A DNA stretch of 64,000 nt, taken from NCBI RefSeq assembly GCF_007004725.1, contig NZ_ML660164.1, positions 433,501 to 497,500 of the forward strand, in the 5' to 3' direction. The DNA comes from Aliikangiella coralliicola. GTDB taxonomy: Bacteria; Pseudomonadota; Gammaproteobacteria; Enterobacterales; Kangiellaceae. Below the pieces are notes generated by a model that saw nothing but the letters and a program-made list of their open reading frames with translations, was not told where the DNA came from and did no database searches. Numbering within the stretch: the first letter of the stretch is position 1; each line of letters starts with the position of its first letter. This document shows, one piece after another, positions 46,598 through 54,957 of the stretch. A program made the position numbers and the translations under genes.

Positions 46598-46628
46598 ACT
46601 TCTATTTTATATTTGGAACTCAATAAAC

Positions 46629-46692
46629 TATAGATAGTTAAAAGCATAGATGGTTAAAAACATAGATGGTTAAAAACATAGATAATAAAAAT
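46629..46692. repeat. Four 16-bp tandem repeats
   Basis: Four copies of a 16-base unit like CATAGATGGTTAAAAA between the MOSC fusion gene and the acetyltransferase gene; copies two and three are identical. Confidence 0.85.
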
Positions 46693-46726
46693 AGTTAACC
46701 AACAAATAAACTCAAGGAGCCGTATT

Positions 46727-47182
46727 ATGAGTCAAATTATTAGACGCCCAGCCTTAAATGAACAATCACAATGGCAGAGGCTTTGGGAAGGTTATCTCCA
46801 ATTTTACCAGGCAAAGAATTTCTCGCCCGAGCTCACTGATTTATTGTGGTCTCGTATTCATGATCTGCAACATCCTATTCAGTGTTTTGTTTCGGAAGAC
46901 ATTACACGAAATCAGTTATCGGGTTTAGTTCACTTTTTTCCGCACACCAACACCTGGAAAGCGGGACAGGTTTGTTATCTTGAAGACCTGTATGTGGATT
47001 CAACTTACCGCGGCAATGGTGTTGGGCGAGCATTAATTCAAGCGGTGATTAATTATGCCAAAGAGCAAAGCTGGGAATACGTTTATTGGCATACGCAACA
47101 TGATAATCATAATGCCAGGGAGTTATATGATCGCCTGACAGGCGGCACAGATGGATTCGTGACTTATAGAATCTCGTTTTGA
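46727..47182 (+). CDS. GNAT-family N-acetyltransferase
   Basis: A 151-residue GNAT protein with the acetyl-CoA-binding motif A LYVDSTYRGNGVGRALIQAV and motif B DNHNARELYDRLTG. The acceptor is not readable; small amines or amino acids are common. AAGGAG with good spacing precedes ATG 46727. The last 19 bases overlap the convergent DUF3422 gene. Confidence 0.88.
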   Translation: MSQIIRRPALNEQSQWQRLWEGYLQFYQAKNFSPELTDLLWSRIHDLQHPIQCFVSEDITRNQLSGLVHFFPHTNTWKAGQVCYLEDLYVDSTYRGNGVGRALIQAVINYAKEQSWEYVYWHTQHDNHNARELYDRLTGGTDGFVTYRISF

Positions 47183-48480
47183 TCTCTTAACCCCCACCAG
47201 CGCCGCTTCAATTTATGAAGCAAAAACCAGACACCGAAAATAACCAGGGGGACGCTGGCGGCGACAACTAATTCTTTACTCACTTTCTCCTGCCAATGTT
47301 GCGGCAAAACTAATGTGTAACTAATGAGTTGAATGATGTAATAACTGATCGCAAACATAGACACACTTTCAACAAGCTGATGGAGTTTTAGCTGAATGTG
47401 ACTGCGACGGTTAATGGCTTTTAACAGGTCTTGATTTTGTTCTTCCAAATCAAGGTTAATCCTGGTTTGTAACAGATCGCTGGCTTTATCGATGCGATTT
47501 GAAATGTTCAGCGTCCGTTGAGTGACACTTTTTCCGGTTCGAAAGGCAGGAATCATTCGCCGATTTAGAAAGTCACTGAGCATTTCTTTACCGGGAATTT
47601 CAGTTTCATTTAACTCGGCGATACGATTGGTTACCAGCTCAAAATAAGCATTAGATGCATCAAAGCGAAATTGGTTATCGGCAATGATACTTTCTAGTCT
47701 AGCGGATAAGGCAGATAACTGGCTCAGTAAGTTTTTCTCACCGCACTCTTCTTCGTCCAGACGGCTTAACAAAAGCGTTATCCTGGCAAGTTCGCTTTCC
47801 ATTTCTGCGACCTGGGGCATCAGTTCTCGGCTCACCGGTAGCGATAACAGCGCCACCATACGATAACTGGAAAGTTCTAACAAGCAGCGCAGCAGGCGTC
47901 CAGTTTGACTCTGAGTGAGCCCCTGGTCGATTATTAAAAGTCGCTCGAAACCATCATCGCTGGTTTTAAAAGAAGTCCAGACTTGTGCATTATTTTCTGC
48001 GACTACACTGGCCAAAAGGGAGTGGCCGAGAAATATTTTTTGTAAACCACTGGCTTCGGGTAAATTTTCCCTTACATCCAGATGGATAGCTGCGATCAAT
48101 TGTCCCGGGAGTGATTGACGCCAGTTAAGCGGTAGCAAATGCCATGGTGGACATTCGAATGCCTGCTCATTATTGTTAAGCCGAATAACGGTGTAAGTGG
48201 AAAATTCAGAGTGATGTTCCCAACGAATATCTAACTCTCCCAGATCGGCATAGTAGCAGGATGTCTCCTGGTTAGGCAGGTTAGCATCGTACTTTTCTGC
48301 AAGAAGTTTGAGGTGATTAATTTGTGCTTGTTTATCGCTGTTATAATGTAACATGGTCGCTTGAGAAACAATCACCGCTCCTTGAATTCTTGGGAAACTT
48401 CGACTGTGAATCTCATTAGCCAAATGACTCATCAAAGGATGTAATTGAGGCAGTTTCTTATTGGATTTTGCTTGAATCAT
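47164..48480 (-). CDS. DUF3422 membrane protein
   Basis: The 438-residue protein matches DUF3422: HPLMSHLANEIHSRSFPRI, then RWEHHSEFSTYTVIR, and two C-terminal membrane segments (MFAISYYIIQLISYT and VVAASVPLVIFGVWFLLHKL) after a long coiled-coil helix region around residues 210-370. The protein should be anchored in the inner membrane with the helical part in the cytoplasm. No function is established that I know of. Its start region carries a 14-base duplication that creates a five-codon frame overlapping the start (see findings). Confidence 0.82.
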   Translation of the reverse strand: MIQAKSNKKLPQLHPLMSHLANEIHSRSFPRIQGAVIVSQATMLHYNSDKQAQINHLKLLAEKYDANLPNQETSCYYADLGELDIRWEHHSEFSTYTVIRLNNNEQAFECPPWHLLPLNWRQSLPGQLIAAIHLDVRENLPEASGLQKIFLGHSLLASVVAENNAQVWTSFKTSDDGFERLLIIDQGLTQSQTGRLLRCLLELSSYRMVALLSLPVSRELMPQVAEMESELARITLLLSRLDEEECGEKNLLSQLSALSARLESIIADNQFRFDASNAYFELVTNRIAELNETEIPGKEMLSDFLNRRMIPAFRTGKSVTQRTLNISNRIDKASDLLQTRINLDLEEQNQDLLKAINRRSHIQLKLHQLVESVSMFAISYYIIQLISYTLVLPQHWQEKVSKELVVAASVPLVIFGVWFLLHKLKRRWWGLRDQNEIL

Positions 48481-48597
48481 TTGGCTTGAATCATTTTGCT
48501 ACAATAAAAAAGTGGACTTGTCGGGGAGAGCAAGTCCTAAATGGGAATGTTATTGATAATGGTTGCAAACAACTTGAGGGTTTTCAAAAGTTAGTGA

Positions 48598-49995
48598 CTA
48601 AAGAAAACCGTCTCGTTTTAAATCATCCATCGTTTTTTCGATGCTGGTTCGAAAAGTTTTCGTGGCGAAGTCTGATTCTTCACGACTGATTGTCAATGGT
48701 GGTGACATTACAATAATGTTTCCGATAGGTCTCACTATGAGCCCCAGTTTTGCGCAATGCTCAAATAGTCTTTTGGAAATTTCCGCCTCCATTGGGAACG
48801 GCGTTTTATTCGTTTTATCAGCGACAAACTCGACTCCCATCATCAAGTGACTCCCACGACAATCACCGACAATTGGTAAGTCAGCAAGCGAGCAGATTTG
48901 CTCTTGAAAATAAGCGCCGACTTGCTGAACGTGTTCGCAAATGTTTTCACGCTCCATAATTTCAATATTTTTTAGTGCAGCGGAACAAGCTACCGGGTGG
49001 CCTGTATAGGTGAAGCCCATGCTAAAAAGCCCACCTTCGCATTGTGGCTTGCTGATAACCTGGTAAATTTTTTCTGAAATAATTGCAGCACCCAGGGGGA
49101 TGTAACCTGAGGTGATTCCTTTGGCGGAAATAATAATATCTGGTTGCATGTCATAGATGGCTTTTGACGCGAAAAAGTGACCTAACCGACCAAAACCGGT
49201 GACCACCTCATCCGCGATATAGAGAATATCGTACTTCTCGCATATTGCTTTCATGGCCTTATGGTAGCCTTCAGGCGCGACCAGCACTCCACCGGCTCCC
49301 ATAATGGGTTCTGCAATGAAAGCGGCAACACTATCAGCACCCAGCTGTATAATTCTATTTTCAAATTCATTCACCAGAAATTGCGTGTATTCCGCTTCGC
49401 TGAGGTTTTCTGCACCGAGTGGCCGACGATATAGATTGGCTGCAGAAACATGATTAATCCAGTCGTTGGCAATTCGATCAAAACTGTATTTGGTTGCGTG
49501 AATGCCTGTGAGGTTTGCGGCAACATAAGTTGAGCCATGATAAGCGTCATTTCGAGAAATAATTTTTTTCTTATCTGGTTTTCCGCGCACGTTGTTGTAA
49601 AAATGAATCAGCCGGATGGTTGAATCAATTGCGGTAGAACCACCACAAGTGTAAAACACATGATTGAGATCGCCGGGCGCAAGCTCAGCTAACTTAGCGG
49701 CGAGTATTGAACCCGGTGTATTGGTACTGTGCCCGAATGGATTAAAGTACTCCATTTGCATCACCTGATCGGCAATTGCATTTGCCATTTCTTCCCGGCC
49801 ATGTCCAATATTGACACACCAAAGACCTGCGATACCATCGAGATAACTTTTCCCGCTTGAATCTGTGATAGAAGTTCCTTTTGCACCGGTCACAACTTGA
49901 CTACCTTCGTCTTTAAAAGTCGCGAAGTCGGTATAAGGATGAATAAAATGGTTTTTATCCATTTCCCAAATTTGTTCTGGAGAATATGATTTCAT
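48598..49995 (-). CDS. Class III aminotransferase (omega-amino acid/polyamine:pyruvate type)
   Basis: The 465-residue PLP enzyme has GIAGLWCVNIGHGREEMA, the VFYTCGGSTAIDSTIRL cofactor loop, IAEPIMGAGG, ADEVVTGFGRLG and SAKGITSGYIPLGAA with the PLP lysine. It resembles omega-amino acid:pyruvate or putrescine:pyruvate aminotransferases, so it probably deaminates a diamine or omega-amino acid. The LysR gene diverges from it (265-base gap) and an aldehyde dehydrogenase follows that, which fits conversion of an amine to an acid. Confidence 0.85.
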   Translation of the reverse strand: MKSYSPEQIWEMDKNHFIHPYTDFATFKDEGSQVVTGAKGTSITDSSGKSYLDGIAGLWCVNIGHGREEMANAIADQVMQMEYFNPFGHSTNTPGSILAAKLAELAPGDLNHVFYTCGGSTAIDSTIRLIHFYNNVRGKPDKKKIISRNDAYHGSTYVAANLTGIHATKYSFDRIANDWINHVSAANLYRRPLGAENLSEAEYTQFLVNEFENRIIQLGADSVAAFIAEPIMGAGGVLVAPEGYHKAMKAICEKYDILYIADEVVTGFGRLGHFFASKAIYDMQPDIIISAKGITSGYIPLGAAIISEKIYQVISKPQCEGGLFSMGFTYTGHPVACSAALKNIEIMERENICEHVQQVGAYFQEQICSLADLPIVGDCRGSHLMMGVEFVADKTNKTPFPMEAEISKRLFEHCAKLGLIVRPIGNIIVMSPPLTISREESDFATKTFRTSIEKTMDDLKRDGFL

Positions 49996-50260
49996 AAATA
50001 TTCAACTCACCTGGTTAATTTGTTATCAAATGCTTTGCGAGAACGGTTTGTTCTGTGGCAAAGATAGAAGTTACAGCTACAGAATTTAGCGATAAATGCG
50101 TAAGGTTACAAAGGATAAAAATTCAGTGTTTTGATTAGTAATTTTAATGAATTGATACACTAACAGCGGGATTGAACGGTTATTTTCAAAATATTGCTTA
50201 AAATTTTTAATGTGTTATCTTTTAAAGAGCGAATACAAAAGATTGACCCGGAGTAAAATA

Positions 50261-51211
50261 ATGTCCCAAAAACGAGGATTTAATCGGCTACCTCCCTTAT
50301 CAGCTCTAAGAGGATTTGAAGCGGCGGCCAGGTTGAATAGTTTTTCGAAAGCATCCAGCGAATTGTTTATGACGCAATCGGCAATTAGTCATCAGGTGAA
50401 ATTATTAGAAGACTATTTCGGTCAGCCATTGTTTAAACGAGTGAACCGAACCGTTGAAGTGACTGATGCCGGGATCGATTTTTTAAAAACGACTCAGTTG
50501 GTATTAGGGCAGTTACAAAAAGGCGCGATTCGATTAGAGTTTTTTAACAAGCCAGGGTTAGTTGTTCTTACGACGCCGCCATCTTTCGCCAATAAGTGGT
50601 TGATGAGCCGGTTGCATGAATTTAATTCTCAAAATCCAGATTTAAACGTCTGGGTTTATACAAAATATTCACAAGAAGAACTGGAACATGCAGAGGTTGA
50701 TCTGGCTATTTGGCATGGTACCGGAGAATGGACCGGCGTCGAAAAAATAAAACTTTTTGATGATAAAGTGACGCCGCTTTATTCGCCAAAACTATTAACG
50801 GGTGAACAACAAATTAGTGAGCCGGAAGATCTTAAAAATTTTCCGTTAATTCACGTCGAGCAGGTAGAGCGCCGAGAAGATTGGCAGGCCTGGTTTTCTA
50901 TGTTGGGTTTAGGCGAGGTTTCAACGGTACTCGGATATAACTTTAATGATTCAAGTTTAGCACTAGACTACGCAGTTTCGGGACAGGGAGTTGTGTTGGG
51001 TAGCACCATTTTAGCAAAGGATTTGATCGAGTCCGGTGAATTGATAAAACCTTTCGACTCATATTTAAATACCGAGCTAGATTATTACCTGGTATACCGA
51101 AAGGAAAAAGTTGAGTTTGAAAATGTTGAGCGATTTAGACGCTGGATTTTGGCTGAATTTAATATTGATTCGTGCTTTGTACCTGAAAAAATAATTGATG
51201 ACGCCGAATGA
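50261..51211 (+). CDS. LysR-family regulator, GcvA-like
   Basis: The 316-residue protein has the winged-helix LysR domain LPPLSALRGFEAAARLNSFSKASSELFMTQSAISHQVKLLE and a co-inducer domain. The opening sequence is typical of the GcvA subgroup. The frame is open to 50210, but ATG 50261 has GGAG nine bases upstream. It is divergent from the class III aminotransferase gene and is therefore the likely activator of that gene, and perhaps of the aldehyde dehydrogenase downstream of it. The co-inducer is unknown. Confidence 0.9.
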   Translation: MSQKRGFNRLPPLSALRGFEAAARLNSFSKASSELFMTQSAISHQVKLLEDYFGQPLFKRVNRTVEVTDAGIDFLKTTQLVLGQLQKGAIRLEFFNKPGLVVLTTPPSFANKWLMSRLHEFNSQNPDLNVWVYTKYSQEELEHAEVDLAIWHGTGEWTGVEKIKLFDDKVTPLYSPKLLTGEQQISEPEDLKNFPLIHVEQVERREDWQAWFSMLGLGEVSTVLGYNFNDSSLALDYAVSGQGVVLGSTILAKDLIESGELIKPFDSYLNTELDYYLVYRKEKVEFENVERFRRWILAEFNIDSCFVPEKIIDDAE

Positions 51212-51412
51212 ATAATAAGTAGGTTAGGTTGATTGCTAAAATTCAAACGCTTTCCAATTTTTTGGAGGCCTCCTGCTTCCTTCAATTTTAATCGATGAAA
51301 ATTGTTTATCAATTCCATGAATATTTTGCGGCACTTACGCCATTGCAGATTGATTGTGCGAAAGGCACAATAAAATGAGAATTTAACAGATGATTAATAG
51401 TTGGAATATGCG

Positions 51413-52888
51413 ATGACAAACGGACACCTGCACGGCGATAAATTACCTGGCGAAACCTATTACAATTACCACATGGCTTACATCAACGGACGTTGGCAAA
51501 CCATTGAGGGGGGAGAATCTTTCAAGGTGATTCAACCGGCGACGGAAAGAGAAATTGGTTGTATTACTCTGGCCAACTCTCCAGTTGTTAATCTTGCGGT
51601 AGAGGCAGCTAAAAACGCATTTACAAGTTTTTCTCAAACCAGTATTGATGAGAGAGTTGAGCTGCTGGAAAACATTATTCGGATTTATAAAGATAAGTTT
51701 TCTTTAATGGCTCGCCACATTTCTGATGAGATGGGAGCGCCCATGTGGCTGGCAGAAGGGGCCCAAACAGGTTCTGGCTTAGCACATCTTGAGCAGACTC
51801 TGATTGCGCTAAAAGAGTCCAAAGCACAACAGGAAATTGGCGATAGTTTATTGTTTCACGAACCTGTCGGTGTATGCGCGTTAATCACACCGTGGAATTG
51901 GCCGGTTAATCAGATTGCCTGCAAGGTTGCGCCTGCATTAGCAGCGGGTTGTACAATGGTGTTAAAACCCAGTGAAATTGCACCGCTAAGTGCTTACCTG
52001 TTTACCCAGATCCTCGATGAGGCCGGCGTTCCTGCCGGTGTTTTTAATATGATTAACGGTGATGGCCCAAATGTAGGTTCGCAACTTTCTCGTCATCCTG
52101 ATATTGATATGGTTTCTTTTACCGGGTCGACTCGGGCCGGGGTGGCAGTTGCTAAGGCTGCAGCTGATACAGTGAAAAGAGTCTCCCAGGAACTGGGTGG
52201 AAAGTCAGCCAATATATTGTTGGACGATGTTGATTTAGAAATGGCGGTCAGTGAAGGTGTCAAGGCATGCATGCATAATACCGGGCAATCCTGTAATGCG
52301 CCAACCAGAATGTTAATTCCTGAGAATTTGTATCAACAGGCGATTGCCGTTGCACAAGAAACCGTTGCGAAAATGAAAGTGGGGCATGCTGATGATCCCG
52401 AAGCATTTGTTGGGCCGGTCATTAGCCAGCAACAATATAATAAAATTCAAGGCATGATTCAGGATGCGATTGAAGAGGGGGCTGAACTGGTTTGCGGCGG
52501 ACTTGGCAAACCGCAAGGGCTTGAACAGGGTTTTTTTGTTAAACCAACGATTTTTGCCGAAGTGACCAATGGTATGTGTATTGCACAGCAAGAAGTGTTT
52601 GGTCCGGTGCTGGTATTGATCGCTTATCAGAATGAAGAGCAGGCGATCGAAATTGCTAATGATTCTTTGTATGGATTATCGGGATATGTTTCTTCAACCG
52701 ATCCACAGCGCGCTTTAAAGGTAGCCAAAAAAATTCGTTCGGGAATGATCCACATTAATAACGCCTGGACCGATCCAGCGGCACCATTTGGTGGTTACAA
52801 ACAATCGGGCAATGGTCGCGAGTGGGGAAAGTTTGGTCTTGAGGAGTTCCAGGAAGTGAAGGCAGTGATGGGAGCTAAGAATTTTTAG
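51413..52888 (+). CDS. Aldehyde dehydrogenase (NAD(P)+)
   Basis: The 491-residue enzyme has TPWNWPVNQIACKVAPALAAG, SFTGSTRAG for NAD, the general base in QELGGKSAN and the catalytic Cys in NTGQSCNAPTRM. The context is a LysR regulator and class III aminotransferase, so an aminoaldehyde or semialdehyde is the likely substrate. ATG 51413 is chosen; TTG 51401 is also in frame. It has the small-aldehyde substrate pocket of general family members; the exact substrate is unknown. Confidence 0.88.
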   Translation: MTNGHLHGDKLPGETYYNYHMAYINGRWQTIEGGESFKVIQPATEREIGCITLANSPVVNLAVEAAKNAFTSFSQTSIDERVELLENIIRIYKDKFSLMARHISDEMGAPMWLAEGAQTGSGLAHLEQTLIALKESKAQQEIGDSLLFHEPVGVCALITPWNWPVNQIACKVAPALAAGCTMVLKPSEIAPLSAYLFTQILDEAGVPAGVFNMINGDGPNVGSQLSRHPDIDMVSFTGSTRAGVAVAKAAADTVKRVSQELGGKSANILLDDVDLEMAVSEGVKACMHNTGQSCNAPTRMLIPENLYQQAIAVAQETVAKMKVGHADDPEAFVGPVISQQQYNKIQGMIQDAIEEGAELVCGGLGKPQGLEQGFFVKPTIFAEVTNGMCIAQQEVFGPVLVLIAYQNEEQAIEIANDSLYGLSGYVSSTDPQRALKVAKKIRSGMIHINNAWTDPAAPFGGYKQSGNGREWGKFGLEEFQEVKAVMGAKNF

Positions 52889-52964
52889 GCTATTAAAATC
52901 AACAATGCACAAGCGACTTAATTAGTCGCTTTATTCCGGTTTGCGATGAACTTTTTAAACTTTG

Positions 52965-54683
52965 CTATTCATCAACTGATACATAGACGACTTCTCCTTG
53001 TAAAATAGTAATGACAATTTCCGTTTCCAAAATTTGTTGCGGAGAAAGTTGCGTGATGTCATCGCTTAGTACAACCAGATCTGCAGATTTTCCAACTTCA
53101 ATTGACCCAGTAATTTTGTCGATTCCTAATGCTTTGGCTCCATTAATAGTTGCCGCTTTGATCGCGTCATGAATGTTTGGCAACCCAGATGTATGCTTGA
53201 GTCTGGTGGAATTAGCAATGGCGACAAGGGGATTTAACGGGTTAACTGTCCAGTCGCTGCTAAAAGTGACGTTTGCGCCGGTATCAAATATTTTTCGCAT
53301 AGGTAAAAGTTTGCTCGCTCGCTTTTTTCCAATTAGGTTATAAACCCAACTGTGGTCGCCAAAAAATTCTGCACCGGCCTGGAAGTCTGCATCGACATTC
53401 AGTGACTTGAAACGAGCAATATCTTTGTCGTTAACCATTTCGAGATGAGTCAATGCGTATTTTTGTTGACTGCCTTGTTTTCTTGATTGCTCGATTGCGT
53501 TCAACGCTTCATTGATACCTGCGTCACCCACCGCATGAATATGGGCGCCGTAGCCAATCTTATTCAATTGTTTCAACCACGCAGAAAGCTGATCCGGTGG
53601 GATATAATTGAGGCCCGATGGTATATCTGTTTGCCACGACGTCTGGTAAGGTTGGCTTAGTTTGGCAGTACCAAAATGAAGTACGCCATCGGCATACATT
53701 TTAACTTGATTAACGATTAGCAGTTCTTCGGGATCAGGTTGATAAATTTCCTCCAAAAATTTCAGTTGTTTGCTCATGGATAGTTCTGGATAAATCCATG
53801 GACGAATCGACGTTCTGACTTTGACTTGATCATCTTTTAACGCCTGTTGCCAAACTTCATACCAATTGCGGCGCCAGTACATTCTTCCATCGCCTATGGT
53901 GGTAATACCGTTCGCGATGACTTCGTTCATACCGGCAAGCAACCCAGCATAGCTTTGATTAAACACGTCAGGCGCGCTATTCCAGGCTATTTCCATGACG
54001 ATATCGCCGGCATTGTCAAATAAGATACCGTTAGGCTCTCTTGTGTCAGGGTCTATCATGATTCTCCCACCAGGTGGTGGTGTAGCACTTGAATTTAATT
54101 TTGCCAGGTGAAGTGCATAGGAATTGACTAACATCGCATGGGAAGACTCTTCCATGATAACCACAGGGTTGTTTGGAAATACTTCATCGAGTAATCGGAT
54201 TGGCGTAATTTTTAATTGATGATCCATTAATGCGTCGAGTTGGAAACCGTGTCCAATGACCCATGCACCTTTTTTGGATATATTTTGTCGGCAGATTTTC
54301 AGACTGGGGATCTGCTCCTTGAGATTAGCGTTTTTCTCTAACTGGCAATTTCCGCCAACTTGTGAAGCACCTTCAAAAATATGACTGTGCGTATCGATAA
54401 AGCCGGGTAACAACATTTGCTGTCTTAATGAGATAACTTTGGTTTGGTCATCGATAAAATCTTCTAGCCCGTCGTTTTCGCCAACGTAGATAATCGTGCC
54501 GTCGGCAATGGCAACTGCCGTTGCGAAAGGTTGCTTTTCATTAACGGTATAAATCACCGCATCGATTAAAGCGAGATCGGCCATTTTTAACTGCGCTTGA
54601 GCGCCTGCCAGATTGTTTAATTGTGGGTAAAGAAAGATACAGATAATTGCTGTCGTTTTCTTAAACCAATTTCTATTAGACAT
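52965..54683 (-). CDS. Secreted amidohydrolase (YtcJ/Amidohydro_3 type), paralogue 2
   Basis: A 572-residue relative of the gene at 43029, with the same landmarks: LIDAVIYTVNEKQPFATAVAI, LLPGFIDTHSHIFEGA (metal-binding His-x-His), GYGAHIHAVGDAGINEAL, HLEMV and SDWTVNPLNP. A signal peptide (residues 1-29, cleavage AGAQA) sends it to the periplasm. It diverges from the paralogue in the region after the metal His pair (CQLEKN versus CDLIPL). The two copies are 8 kb apart on opposite strands, suggesting related but different substrates. Confidence 0.87.
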   Translation of the reverse strand: MSNRNWFKKTTAIICIFLYPQLNNLAGAQAQLKMADLALIDAVIYTVNEKQPFATAVAIADGTIIYVGENDGLEDFIDDQTKVISLRQQMLLPGFIDTHSHIFEGASQVGGNCQLEKNANLKEQIPSLKICRQNISKKGAWVIGHGFQLDALMDHQLKITPIRLLDEVFPNNPVVIMEESSHAMLVNSYALHLAKLNSSATPPPGGRIMIDPDTREPNGILFDNAGDIVMEIAWNSAPDVFNQSYAGLLAGMNEVIANGITTIGDGRMYWRRNWYEVWQQALKDDQVKVRTSIRPWIYPELSMSKQLKFLEEIYQPDPEELLIVNQVKMYADGVLHFGTAKLSQPYQTSWQTDIPSGLNYIPPDQLSAWLKQLNKIGYGAHIHAVGDAGINEALNAIEQSRKQGSQQKYALTHLEMVNDKDIARFKSLNVDADFQAGAEFFGDHSWVYNLIGKKRASKLLPMRKIFDTGANVTFSSDWTVNPLNPLVAIANSTRLKHTSGLPNIHDAIKAATINGAKALGIDKITGSIEVGKSADLVVLSDDITQLSPQQILETEIVITILQGEVVYVSVDE

Positions 54684-54957
54684 CGTGAGGGCCCCTTAAG
54701 CAGCCTAATGGGAGTTTTATTGAATTATTAAAATAAATATAGCTTATCTTGATAGGGTAATGTGGGTTTTGTTAAGTAACCAGGTTTCGTTATGTATCTA
54801 AGAACAATTTCGTAGTTGATTATGATTGACAATTCGCGTTATTAGCTGATCTTTAACATCCAAAACCCAATCCACAAAGTTCGATCTTCAATACACTGTT
54901 TGAATTCATACGGCAGGAAAAAACAGATTCAAACAAAGAAAGAAAGGTAAACATGCC

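Noticed and set aside
46629-46692. CRISPR array
   Set aside because: The units are joined directly without spacers; it is a plain tandem repeat.
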